Shown here: piece by piece, positions 26,023 to 33,571 of the stretch
Layout: each line of letters starts with the position of its first letter
Numbering within the stretch: the first letter of the stretch is position 1
Origin: an uncultured Eubacteriales bacterium
GTDB taxonomy: Bacteria > Bacillota > Clostridia > Oscillospirales > Oscillospiraceae
Direction: 5' to 3'
DNA: 64,000 nucleotides
NCBI GenBank assembly: GCA_900544765.1
Contig: UQWI01000012.1
Span: 29,407-93,406, forward strand
Made by a program: the position numbers and the translations under genes
Notes under the pieces: model-generated
What the model saw: the letters and a program-made list of their open reading frames with translations, nothing else
What the model was told of the DNA's origin: nothing
Database searches by the model: none

Positions 26023-26092
26023 ACTGCGCTCACTCCCTGCGTCACGATTCGTGGCGCTATTATATCATACGGCAATCTATAGCGCTACTGTT

Positions 26093-26356
26093 TCACCCCA
26101 TCAGCCCCGCGTAATATGTAATACCCGTCGCGTGCCCGGCGCTAGTCCGGCTGCGCCGCACGAAACTCATACTTCGTATGGTACTCATCTTCTTGACCAT
26201 CTGGCCGCCGACGGAACCGGCCTGGCGGCTGGTGAGGTCGCCGTTGTAGCCCTGCTTCAGGTTGACGCCGACTTCACCGGCAGCCTCCATCTTGAAGCGG
26301 TTCATAGCATCGCGGGCATTCGGGTTTACCAGGCTGTTGCTGGACTTGCTGGACAT
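26093..26356 (-). pseudogene. Small acid-soluble spore protein gene, 3' end replaced by element sequence
   Basis: The first 57 residues (start MSSKSSNSLVNPNARDAM; later EAAGEVGVNL and LTSRQAGSVGGQMVKKM) are a normal alpha/beta-type SASP that coats spore DNA. After the attachment core the frame runs 30 residues into element DNA (STIRSMSF to AGLMG) instead of the native IEAYENGMK. That native tail lies at 8238-8264. AAGGAG is eight bases before the ATG. The truncated product keeps most DNA-contact residues but loses the C-terminal helix end, so activity is uncertain. Confidence 0.85.
26185..26196. repeat. Right attachment core (attR)
   Basis: TCATCTTCTTGA, identical to the left core at 8264-8275, inside the SASP reading frame. 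On the element side is the small dyad CATAC-TTC-GTATG (26168-26180), which may be part of the attP arm. Confidence 0.8.
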
Positions 26357-26514
26357 TTGTTGCATCTCCTTTGCTTTTTCTTTGGGATTTGTCCCGAAGC
26401 TAGTTTTGCCGCCCGCGCCTTTAATATGCGCGAGCGGCAAATGCAGTTTTTGGGTTTAAAACCGTGCGGCGACTACTATCTGCTTGACATGTATATTATT
26501 TGTCACTTTGCATG

Positions 26515-26784
26515 TCACTCGCACGGCGTTTGCCCTTCTGTGTTGTACACCATCCTGCGGAATTCGTCAATTAGACTTTCCCGTTCCTCTCCGGTCATCA
26601 TTTCCAGAAGGAACATCAGCGTAAGCGCAGATAGGCCGTACTTCTCCCTCTCTATTCCGTTGTAAGCACGATCAGTTATGCGCAGCGCCTCAGCCATGTG
26701 CCTCTGCTTCAGTCCGCGCTTTTCTCTCAGGCTTTTTGTGCGGCTTGATAAAAGCTTCCTCAAAGGCATTTTTAGCTCTGACAT
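26515..26784 (-). CDS. XRE-type helix-turn-helix regulator
   Basis: An 89-residue protein with a Cro/C1-like helix-turn-helix: LREKRGLKQRHMAEALRITDRAYNGIE (about 19-45), then a short helical tail. GGAGG lies nine bases before the ATG. It lies outside the element, next to the SASP gene. Three CAATAGAAT half-sites in its promoter and leader suggest that it represses itself. Confidence 0.8.
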   Translation of the reverse strand: MSELKMPLRKLLSSRTKSLREKRGLKQRHMAEALRITDRAYNGIEREKYGLSALTLMFLLEMMTGEERESLIDEFRRMVYNTEGQTPCE

Positions 26785-26805
26785 AGTATAGAACCTCCAC
26801 TATTC

Positions 26806-26829
26806 AATAGAATATGCGGAAATTCTATT
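26806..26829. promoter_or_regulatory. Operator-like dyad in XRE leader
   Basis: AATAGAAT, 8 bases, then ATTCTATT. The same half-site recurs inside the promoter spacer as CAATAGAATACG on the minus strand (near 26906-26916). Confidence 0.55.
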
Positions 26830-26890
26830 CTAAGCGTAAGCCTACTTCCATGTAGTATTTCTAACAAGTGAAAGAAAACTTATTAAGCAG

Positions 26891-26919
26891 CATATATGTA
26901 AATCGTATTCTATTGTCAA
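26891..26919 (-). promoter_or_regulatory. Sigma-A promoter of the XRE gene
   Basis: On the minus strand TTGACA (26914-26919), 17 bases, TATATG (26891-26896). A half-operator overlaps the spacer. Confidence 0.6.
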
Positions 26920-26928
26920 TCATGCGAT

Positions 26929-26959
26929 GAGACCCGCAGATTTAGAGCCTGCGGGCCTC
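26929..26959 (-). terminator. Hairpin after ABC permease operon
   Basis: GAGACCCGCAG pairs with CTGCGGGCCTC (one G-U pair in the minus-strand RNA) around a 9-base loop, 27 bases after the last permease stop. Confidence 0.5.
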
Positions 26960-26985
26960 ATTGAGCGTTGTTTCCGCGCCGCCTG

Positions 26986-28149
26986 CTATCCCTCGTGTCG
27001 CACATACGCGCGCCGGGCGAGCAGCGCGAACACGGGCGTCTCTATAACCGGCGCAGCGAGCATGACGAATGGCGTCCAGATGGCGAGGGAACCGAGGGTG
27101 AGGAACTGGAAACCGGAAGCCAGCTCATAGTACATGCTGTTTTGCAGACCCGTACCGCCGCCCGGCAGCAGGAGGCGTATCCAGTCGGAGACCGGGTAAT
27201 TCAAATAGTGGTCGGCGAACATCGGCAGCGCCAGCGCGGCGGCGGACATCACGAGCACCATCACGGTGTTGCTCTGGATGGACGAGAGCCACATGGTCAG
27301 AGATGTGCTCGCCAGCATCGTCAGCAAGCCTGACAGGACAAACAGTGCCAGCGCCTGGTTCATGTTCAGGTTTATGAGCACATACGACCCGACTTTGAGC
27401 TGGGCCGAGCTTTTGTCCGGCCCGAGGGCCAGAAGCAGTATGCCGCTGAACACGGCGGCGCAGATTATATACAGCGCCGTGCAGAAGGCGTACACCGCGA
27501 GCATCCGTGTCCGCGCCAGCTTTCTGCGCCCGTATTTGGAGCAGCGGAGTATACTGTCCTCGCCGGTGGCGTAGCCCTGAGAAAATATGGGCACGGCAAT
27601 GACGGTGCAAATGAGGCAGAGCGCGAACAGGCAGATTGTCCACTGCTGCCCCATGTCGCTCGAGCCGAATCCGTACTCCCAGTAAAAGGGCTTGTTTACG
27701 CTGGAATCGAGCTCGGTTGCCGCCTTGGTTACGGCCTGGTTCTGGGTAAAGAGTCCGCTTTCAATATTTTCCCTGCGTTGTTCGTAGTAGTCGCTATCCT
27801 GGTAACCAATCCTATTCAATATTGCCTGCCATGCAACATATTGGTCGAACGCTTCCTTGGGCATGACGTCAAAGGAGCGGTAAGTCTCCCAGATTTCGTC
27901 GCTGACGCGGTGTGCCTCGTCTATGCGCTCCTCGGTGACGTAGCCCTCCACGCCGTCATAAATGCCCTTGAGATACTCTATGGCGTTAAGCCCCTTGAGG
28001 GATGGGTCGTAGTAGGCTCTGGACTCCACGCTCATGCCGTCGTCAAAAACTGTGCTTGCCGCAAAGAACGCGCTCGCCGCCAGCGCCAGCGCCGCCAGGA
28101 CGGCGACTGACCGCGTCTTAAGCAGGCGCTTAATTTCAAGCCGAAACAT
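26986..28149 (-). CDS. ABC-2 type transporter permease (second of two)
   Basis: A 387-residue membrane protein. A first helix follows MFRLEIKRLLKTRS, then comes a large extracytoplasmic loop (about 40-170) and five more membrane segments. It is a clear paralogue of the neighbouring permease (same KRLLKTRS opening and the same WTPFVMLAAPVIETPVFALL ending), so the pair arose by duplication. GGAGG is six bases before the ATG at 28149; longer upstream starts have none. It probably forms the channel with its paralogue and the ATPase. Confidence 0.85.
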   Translation of the reverse strand: MFRLEIKRLLKTRSVAVLAALALAASAFFAASTVFDDGMSVESRAYYDPSLKGLNAIEYLKGIYDGVEGYVTEERIDEAHRVSDEIWETYRSFDVMPKEAFDQYVAWQAILNRIGYQDSDYYEQRRENIESGLFTQNQAVTKAATELDSSVNKPFYWEYGFGSSDMGQQWTICLFALCLICTVIAVPIFSQGYATGEDSILRCSKYGRRKLARTRMLAVYAFCTALYIICAAVFSGILLLALGPDKSSAQLKVGSYVLINLNMNQALALFVLSGLLTMLASTSLTMWLSSIQSNTVMVLVMSAAALALPMFADHYLNYPVSDWIRLLLPGGGTGLQNSMYYELASGFQFLTLGSLAIWTPFVMLAAPVIETPVFALLARRAYVRHEG

Positions 28150-28169
28150 GGCGCACCTCCTCCCTCCCC

Positions 28170-29405
28170 TCACGCGCACTCGTGTCGCACATACGCGCGC
28201 TTTGCCAGCAGCGCGAACACGGGCGTCTCTATGACCGGCGCGGCGAGCATGACAAACGGCGTCCATATGGCCAGCGAGCCGACGGTGAGGAATTCGCCGA
28301 TTTGGATGTCCACGAACATACCCGTGCCGAGGCCGAGACCGCCGCTGGGCAGTATGAGGCGGAGCCAGTCGCCGAGGGCGGACTCACGCAGGAGGATGAC
28401 CAGGAAGGTCGGCGTCATGGCGACGGCGAGGGCCACGGCCAGCACGGCCACGGAGCTCCTCATGCGCGCGGAGAGCCAGAGGGTGAAGGCCGTCATGGCC
28501 AGTACGCTCAGGAATCCCGCAATCAGCGTGAGCGCGAGCACGCCGTTCATGTCTATGTCTATCAGCACCAGCGCGTCAAGCGCGAGCTGCGCCGAGGTCT
28601 TGTCGTCCCCGTACACCGCCAGTGTCAGGGCCACGAATACGGCGGTGCAGATGATATACAGCGCCGTGCTCAGTGTCATGGCTGCGAGCAGCTTCGACTT
28701 GCCCAGGCGTTTGCAGCCGCAGCGCGTGCAGCGCTGGATGTCGTCCGCGCCCGTCGAGTAGTCGGAGGCGAACACCGGCGCACAGATGATGGAGCACACC
28801 ACAGCGATGGCGAAGAGGCTCACCGGCAGCGTGGACGCTATGTCGCTGCCCGTGCCGAAGCCGAACTCGTAGTAGAAGGGCTCGGTGGTGTTCTCGTCGA
28901 GCCTGAGCGCGGCTTCGGCCGCCGCCGGTCCGTAGTTCAAGGTCATGACCTCTTCAATGTACGCCTTGCGCTGGGTGTAATACTGCGCGGCCATGTCCGG
29001 CGTTATCTCGCTTGTGTACTGCACGTCGAATACCTGCGGGATGCTGCGCAGAAACGTGCTCGTGTAGCCTGCGAAGGACGAGGCGACGCTATTGTCACCC
29101 GAGAGGATTTCATAATTGTCGTTTGTTCCGCCCTCTACGGCAACACCGTAGTTGGCATTGACCTGCGCAATCTGCTCGAAAACGTCCCGTATGCGCTCGG
29201 AAGTCCACTCGCCCTCGGCGGACTCGGTGACGATTCTGCGCATCTCCGTGGCGTCAAGGGCGTGGAAGGATTCGCCGTCATAGGAATAGTAATACGCGCC
29301 GAAGATATTGACGCAGCAGAGCACCAGCGTAATGAGCAGCGCCGCGGCCATAAGTATCCACGTCGAGCGCGTCTTGAGCAGGCGCTTCAGCTCCAGCTTA
29401 TACAT
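28170..29405 (-). CDS. ABC-2 type transporter permease (first of two)
   Basis: A 411-residue membrane protein starting MYKLELKRLLKTRS. It has one N-terminal membrane helix, a long external loop and a C-terminal block of five helices. The ribosome site overlaps the end of the ATPase gene (8-base overlap), showing tight coupling. It is similar to the second permease over its length. The operon also carries an ECF sigma factor, so export linked to envelope stress or an antimicrobial compound is plausible but unproven. Confidence 0.85.
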   Translation of the reverse strand: MYKLELKRLLKTRSTWILMAAALLITLVLCCVNIFGAYYYSYDGESFHALDATEMRRIVTESAEGEWTSERIRDVFEQIAQVNANYGVAVEGGTNDNYEILSGDNSVASSFAGYTSTFLRSIPQVFDVQYTSEITPDMAAQYYTQRKAYIEEVMTLNYGPAAAEAALRLDENTTEPFYYEFGFGTGSDIASTLPVSLFAIAVVCSIICAPVFASDYSTGADDIQRCTRCGCKRLGKSKLLAAMTLSTALYIICTAVFVALTLAVYGDDKTSAQLALDALVLIDIDMNGVLALTLIAGFLSVLAMTAFTLWLSARMRSSVAVLAVALAVAMTPTFLVILLRESALGDWLRLILPSGGLGLGTGMFVDIQIGEFLTVGSLAIWTPFVMLAAPVIETPVFALLAKRAYVRHECA

Positions 29406-30282
29406 CCTCCTGCCTCCTCTCGTCCTTGAAGAGCCAGAGGTACAAATCTTCCAGCCTGGGCTCGGCCATCTCGCTGTCACGCAGGAGCGGCGCGTCGGCG
29501 ACATAGCGCACCAGCGTCTGGGCGCCTCCCTCGTTTTTCAGCGACACGACGCGCACCTCACGCTCCACTCGGGCAAGCTCCCCATCTGGGACGAGCGCGG
29601 TGAACACCTTGCCCTCCACCGCTCGCAGAAGCTGCTCCGTCGTGCCCACGTCGATGAGTTTTCCGTCCTTCATAACGGCGTTCTCGGCGGCGATATACTC
29701 GATGTCCGAGACAATGTGCGTCGAGATGAGCACTATCCTGTCACGGGCAAACTCGCTGAGCAGGTTGCGGAAGCGCACGCGCTCCCCGGGGTCCAGGCCG
29801 CTGGTCGGCTCGTCGAGGATGAGCACCTCCGGGTCGTTGAGCATGGCCTGCGCTATGCCCACACGGCGCTGAGTGCCGCCGGAAAGTTTCTTGATTTTGT
29901 TCTTATAAACGCGCGTGAGCGAGAGGATCTCGCACAGTTCCTCAATCTTTTCGCGCGCGGCTTTCTTCTCCAGGCCCTTGAGCGCGGCCATGTAGTCGAG
30001 GTAGTCGGCTACGGTGAACTCGGGGTAAAAGCCGAAGTGCTGCGGCAGGTAGCCGAGCATGTCCCGCCAGGCCTCGCCCAGCGAGAGCGTGTCCGCGCCG
30101 TCGCAGAGCACGCGGCCCGAGGTGGGCGTGAGTATGCCCGCCAGCATGCGCATGAGCGTGGTCTTGCCAGCGCCGTTCGCGCCGATGAGGCCCCAGACGC
30201 CGCTCGTGAGCGTGAGGCTCACGTCGTCCACGGCGGTCTTTTGCCCAAAGCGTTTTGTCAAGTTCTGTATTTCAACTTTCAT
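29398..30282 (-). CDS. ABC transporter ATP-binding protein
   Basis: A 294-residue ATPase. Walker A is GANGAGKTT (about 37-45), the signature LSGGTQRRVG (about 134) and Walker B VLILDEPTSGLDPG (about 153-166). A C-terminal extension typical of ABC-2 exporters follows. The ATG at 30282 has AAGGAG seven bases upstream and overlaps the membrane-protein gene before it by 11 bases. All catalytic motifs are intact, so the operon should be functional. Confidence 0.92.
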   Translation of the reverse strand: MKVEIQNLTKRFGQKTAVDDVSLTLTSGVWGLIGANGAGKTTLMRMLAGILTPTSGRVLCDGADTLSLGEAWRDMLGYLPQHFGFYPEFTVADYLDYMAALKGLEKKAAREKIEELCEILSLTRVYKNKIKKLSGGTQRRVGIAQAMLNDPEVLILDEPTSGLDPGERVRFRNLLSEFARDRIVLISTHIVSDIEYIAAENAVMKDGKLIDVGTTEQLLRAVEGKVFTALVPDGELARVEREVRVVSLKNEGGAQTLVRYVADAPLLRDSEMAEPRLEDLYLWLFKDERRQEDV

Positions 30283-31012
30283 AACCAAGCTCCTTTTCAA
30301 GCTTACTCTCGGAGAGCATCGCGCGGCACTCGCAGGCAAGCACGGCGAGCGCGGCGAGGCAGATTATTGCGGCCACCAGCGGAGATAGGCTCAGCAGCCC
30401 CTCGGTAAAGCGCATTGCGAACGTCCAGTACAGCACGGCGAGCACCGCGCCCATACCGGCGGATAACAGTACCGCCGCTTCGCCCGCGTGCTCCAGCACG
30501 GCGAGGCTCAGCGCTCCCGTGAGCAGGAAGGGCGTCACAACGAGTATAAGCACCTCGTTGGCCGCGCCGCCGCTGAGCAGCGCAATCGCGGAGATGCAGA
30601 CCGCGTCGCCTATACCCACCGCAACCAGCCGCGCGAGCATGATGTGCGCCGAGTTGAAGCGCGCGGCGGACTCGATCTCGCGCATGCCATAGCGCGCAGC
30701 GCGGTTGTAAAACGGCAGCAGCGTGAGAGCGGCCATTTCTGCCGCAATGCTCGCACATGCGGGGATGAGTTCCTCATCCGGCGCCGCCGCGCCCAGTACG
30801 ATGCAGATTAGCGCGAGCACCGCGCCCTGGAGCGCCCATACCGGCAGCGCTATAAACCTGAGCTGAGAGCGCACCAGCTCCCACTTCCCCGCCCGGCGTC
30901 TGTGCGGCCGCGAATTGTACTCTTCCCGGCAGCGCTCGAGCAGCTTGTCCGGCACGGCGGCGCTCACCTGTCCGGCAGGGCCGAAGGCGGCCTTGACTTC
31001 GCGCGTATTCAT
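30272..31012 (-). CDS. Membrane protein, possible sensor/anti-sigma partner of the ECF factor
   Basis: A 246-residue protein with a cytoplasmic N-terminus of about 55 residues (basic stretch RPHRRRAGKW) and six membrane helices. No zinc-binding anti-sigma motif is visible and I do not recognise a family. It lies 14 bases after the ECF sigma gene and overlaps the ATPase gene. Such placement is usual for membrane anti-sigma or sensor proteins, so that role is suggested by context only. AAAGGAG is eight bases before the ATG. Confidence 0.6.
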   Translation of the reverse strand: MNTREVKAAFGPAGQVSAAVPDKLLERCREEYNSRPHRRRAGKWELVRSQLRFIALPVWALQGAVLALICIVLGAAAPDEELIPACASIAAEMAALTLLPFYNRAARYGMREIESAARFNSAHIMLARLVAVGIGDAVCISAIALLSGGAANEVLILVVTPFLLTGALSLAVLEHAGEAAVLLSAGMGAVLAVLYWTFAMRFTEGLLSLSPLVAAIICLAALAVLACECRAMLSESKLEKELGYES

Positions 31013-31026
31013 GGTCGTATCTCCTT

Positions 31027-31521
31027 TCACAGCAGTTTTTTGAGCCTGCGCAGTGCCGCGCGCTCGCGCGACTGCGCCGTCCTGAGAGGTATGCCGAGCA
31101 CCTCGGCGCACTCACGCAGCTTCAGGCCCTGGACATAACGCAGCTCGATTACTTCGCGCTGGTTCCTATCGAGCGCAGCCAGGGCGTCCTCAAGGTCTGC
31201 GGAGAGCTCCGCCCTTTCAAAGCCCGGGTCTATCTGGGGCAGCTCTGCGAGCTCCCCTCCCGGCTCAGCATCCCGCCAGCAGTCAATGCAGACGTTGGCC
31301 GCTATCTTGTACAGCCAGGCCCGGAACCGGCCCCGGTGTATGTAGGCCTCGAGATGGCGCACGGCCTTAAGGAAGGTCTCCTGTGCGGCGTCCTCGCCTA
31401 ACCCGGCCGGGGCGTGCCGCATGCAATAGCGCAGTATCTCCGGATAATACCCGCTTATCAGCTCGTCCAGCGCCGGCATGTCGCCGGAACATACTCGCTC
31501 ATACAGCTCGCTCTCGCGCAC
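31027..31521 (-). CDS. ECF-type RNA polymerase sigma factor
   Basis: A 164-residue factor. Region 2 includes EDAAQETFLKAVRHLEAYIHRG and AWLYKIAANVCIDCWR. Region 4 includes ALAALDRNQREVIELRYVQG and AEVLGIPLRTAQSRERAALRRL. The start is GTG at 31521, eight bases after GGGAGG; an earlier GTG lies inside that site. It is the first gene of a five-gene operon with a membrane protein, an ATPase and two permeases, and should control it. Confidence 0.9.
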   Translation of the reverse strand: MRESELYERVCSGDMPALDELISGYYPEILRYCMRHAPAGLGEDAAQETFLKAVRHLEAYIHRGRFRAWLYKIAANVCIDCWRDAEPGGELAELPQIDPGFERAELSADLEDALAALDRNQREVIELRYVQGLKLRECAEVLGIPLRTAQSRERAALRRLKKLL

Positions 31522-31652
31522 ATCTCTCACCTCCCGCCTTGACGCTCATGTAATATAACGCGCCCGGAGCGCAAAATGATTTACCGGATTTATTATATCA
31601 CGCACGGCGGCTCGGACGCCGCTAAAACGCCCGCGAAATTTCATCCCGGCCA

Positions 31653-31680
31653 TTGACAGAGCGCGGAGCCGGATTATAAT
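31653..31680 (+). promoter_or_regulatory. Near-consensus sigma-A promoter of the M42 peptidase
   Basis: TTGACA (31653-31658), 16-base spacer, TATAAT (31675-31680), 31 bases before the start codon. The rest of the gap to the divergent sigma gene shows nothing else. Confidence 0.75.
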
Positions 31681-31711
31681 GATGTTGCACAGCAGAAAGG
31701 AGTGCTTCCGT

Positions 31712-32788
31712 ATGGATAAAAAGCAGACCCTGGACATGATAGCCGCCATCTCAAACGCCAAGGGCGTTTCCGGCTTTGAGGACGAGGTTGTGGACGCCAT
31801 GCTCCCCTACGCCGCGCGCTTCGGAGATACGAAGGTGGACAGAATGCGCAACCTGTACATACGCCGCCGTGAGAACACCGGCGCGCATCCTGTGGTGCAG
31901 CTAGACGCGCACAGCGACGAGGTAGGATTCATGGTGCAGGCAATACGCCCCGACGGGCTGCTCCGCATTCTGCCGCTCGGCGGCTGGGTGGCGCACAACG
32001 TTCCCGCCCACAAGGTCTGGGTACGCAACCGCTTCGGCGAGTACATCCCCGGCCTCACGGCCAGCACCCCGCCCCACTTTATGACCGCTCAGCAGCGCAT
32101 CGCCCCGCTGGACATGGACAGCATCTGCGTGGACGTCGGAGCACGCTCCTGCGAGGAGGCGGAGCGGGACTTCGGAGTGCGCATAGGCGAGCCCATCGTA
32201 CCCGACGCAGAGTTCACCTACTCCGAAAAGACTGATTTGATGACCGGCAAGGCCTTTGACTGCCGCCTCGGCTGCGCAGCGATCCTGAAAACGCTCGATG
32301 CGCTCTCCGGCGAGGCTCTGAACGTGGACCTGGCCGCCGCCGTCTCAGTGCAGGAGGAGGTCGGCTCCCGCGGCGCTGCCGTCACCTCCCAGGTGATAAG
32401 GCCCGACATAGCCATCGTATTTGAGGGCTGCCCCGCCGACGACACCTGCGCGCCGCCATACATGGTGCAGACCGCCATAAAGCGCGGGCCCATGCTCCGT
32501 CACATCGACGCGAAAATGATAACCAATCCGCGCTGGCAGCGCTACGCCCTGAACCTGGCCGAAGAGCTGGGCATCCCCGTGCAGGAGGCCGTGCGCGCCG
32601 CCGGAAGTACCAACGCCGCCCAGATACACCTCTCGGGCAGCGGCGTACCGGTCATCGTCATAGGCGTCCCCGTGCGCTATGCGCACACGCACTACGGCAT
32701 CAGCGCCTACTCCGACTTTGAAAACGCCGTAAGGCTCGCCTGCGAACTCCTGCGCCGCCTGGACGCGGACACAATCTCGGGATTTTGA
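31712..32788 (+). CDS. M42 family metallopeptidase
   Basis: A 358-residue aminopeptidase of the M42 (TET-type) family, which trims short peptides in the cytoplasm. Metal ligands and catalytic residues are visible: QLDAHSDEVGF (about 66), AFDCRLGCAA (about 186) and the catalytic Glu pair in VQEEVGSRGA (about 219). AAAGGAG is nine bases before the ATG at 31712. It stands alone between a strong promoter and a terminator. A second M42 gene of the same window heads the peptide-transport operon. Confidence 0.9.
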   Translation: MDKKQTLDMIAAISNAKGVSGFEDEVVDAMLPYAARFGDTKVDRMRNLYIRRRENTGAHPVVQLDAHSDEVGFMVQAIRPDGLLRILPLGGWVAHNVPAHKVWVRNRFGEYIPGLTASTPPHFMTAQQRIAPLDMDSICVDVGARSCEEAERDFGVRIGEPIVPDAEFTYSEKTDLMTGKAFDCRLGCAAILKTLDALSGEALNVDLAAAVSVQEEVGSRGAAVTSQVIRPDIAIVFEGCPADDTCAPPYMVQTAIKRGPMLRHIDAKMITNPRWQRYALNLAEELGIPVQEAVRAAGSTNAAQIHLSGSGVPVIVIGVPVRYAHTHYGISAYSDFENAVRLACELLRRLDADTISGF

Positions 32789-32807
32789 TTCATCAGGCAT
32801 AAAGACA

Positions 32808-32831
32808 GCGCCCGCCATTTTCGGCGGGCGC
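32808..32831. terminator. Intrinsic terminator between M42 peptidase and TetR gene
   Basis: A 9-bp GC stem (gcgcccgcc / ggcgggcgc) with a 6-base loop sits between convergent genes. Confidence 0.75.
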
Positions 32832-32864
32832 TTTGCTGTACAATGCTGTATTATAATGTGAAAG

Positions 32865-33446
32865 CTACCTGGCTATCAGGCCGTAGAGCATCGTGTGCAG
32901 CAGCTCTTCCGCCTTGCGCTCGGCGTCCTCTGCGGAGTCCTCGCGTATATAGACGCCGAGGAAGTTCACAAAGGCCCGGAACTGCCGGATTGCCCCGTCG
33001 AGCGTCACATGCTCTGAGAGCCGCTCGCGCTGCAGGATTGTACGCAGTATGCTGTCGTTGAAGCTGTCGAATTCTGCCCTGCACTCGGCCACCTGCGCGG
33101 CGAGGTGGCTCTGTGGGTAGGTCACGACGTCGTAAAACAGCTGCCGGTGCCTCGGGTGCCTCTGAAAGAAGCGCATGCGGACGGCAAAGTAGCTCTCAAC
33201 CGTCACGGTTTCCGTGTTCAGCTCTTGTTTCAGCGAATCCGTCATGTCCCTAAACAGCTTCTCCACACAGGCAACATACAGGTCGTCCTTGCCGGTGTAG
33301 TAGTGGTACAGCAGTCCCTTGGAGATGCCGCCGTGGACGCATATCTGGTTCAGGCCGCCTCCAGTGTACCCGTGGGCCGCAAATTCCTCAAAGGCGCAGG
33401 CGAGTATGTTCTCGTGGCTCCGCCTGTTTCTCTCCTCCTGTTTCAT
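32865..33446 (-). CDS. TetR family transcriptional regulator
   Basis: A 193-residue regulator. The N-terminal helix-turn-helix covers about 8-52 (ILACAFEEFAAHGYTGGGLNQ, then GGISKGLLYHYYTGKDDLY). The C-terminal ligand-binding helices are unspecific. GGGAGG lies six bases before the ATG at 33446. It diverges from the SLH-transglutaminase gene, and dyads within the shared promoter suggest that it represses that gene and itself. Confidence 0.88.
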   Translation of the reverse strand: MKQEERNRRSHENILACAFEEFAAHGYTGGGLNQICVHGGISKGLLYHYYTGKDDLYVACVEKLFRDMTDSLKQELNTETVTVESYFAVRMRFFQRHPRHRQLFYDVVTYPQSHLAAQVAECRAEFDSFNDSILRTILQRERLSEHVTLDGAIRQFRAFVNFLGVYIREDSAEDAERKAEELLHTMLYGLIAR

Positions 33447-33505
33447 GTCATTCCTCCCTCTTTTATATAAGTATACCAAAAATTTTGCCAGGCAGCAAGA
33501 TAATA

Positions 33506-33553
33506 TTGACTAACCGGTCTGTTTAGGGTAATATAAAGTAAACCATTCGGTTT
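33506..33553 (+). promoter_or_regulatory. Promoter of SLH-transglutaminase gene with TetR-type dyads
   Basis: TTGACT (33506-33511), 17 bases, TAATAT (33529-33534). ACCGGT lies in the spacer and AAACC-ATTC-GGTTT (33540-33553) covers the start region. The placement would let the divergent TetR protein block transcription. Confidence 0.55.
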
Positions 33554-33571
33554 GTTTTTGGAGTGATATTT

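Larger units (their letters stand above)
8264..26196. mobile_element. Integrative mobilizable element with defence cargo, inserted in a SASP gene
   Basis: About 17.9 kb between two copies of TCATCTTCTTGA. The recombinase lies at the left end. The element encodes a MobA/MobL relaxase, a DUF3847-like partner, a P4-type primase-helicase and a CHC2 primase, but no type IV secretion genes. It should therefore be mobilizable rather than self-transmissible. Cargo: a lone nucleotidyltransferase, Fic, a complete type I restriction-modification set with a HEPN-like gene between hsdS and hsdR, and RhuM. The boundaries rest on the core repeat and on exact reconstruction of the SASP reading frame. Confidence 0.85.

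Noticed and set aside
8264..26196. Prophage interpretation of the integrated element
   Set aside because: No capsid, terminase, tail or lysis genes; a relaxase and DUF3847-like gene point to a mobilizable element.
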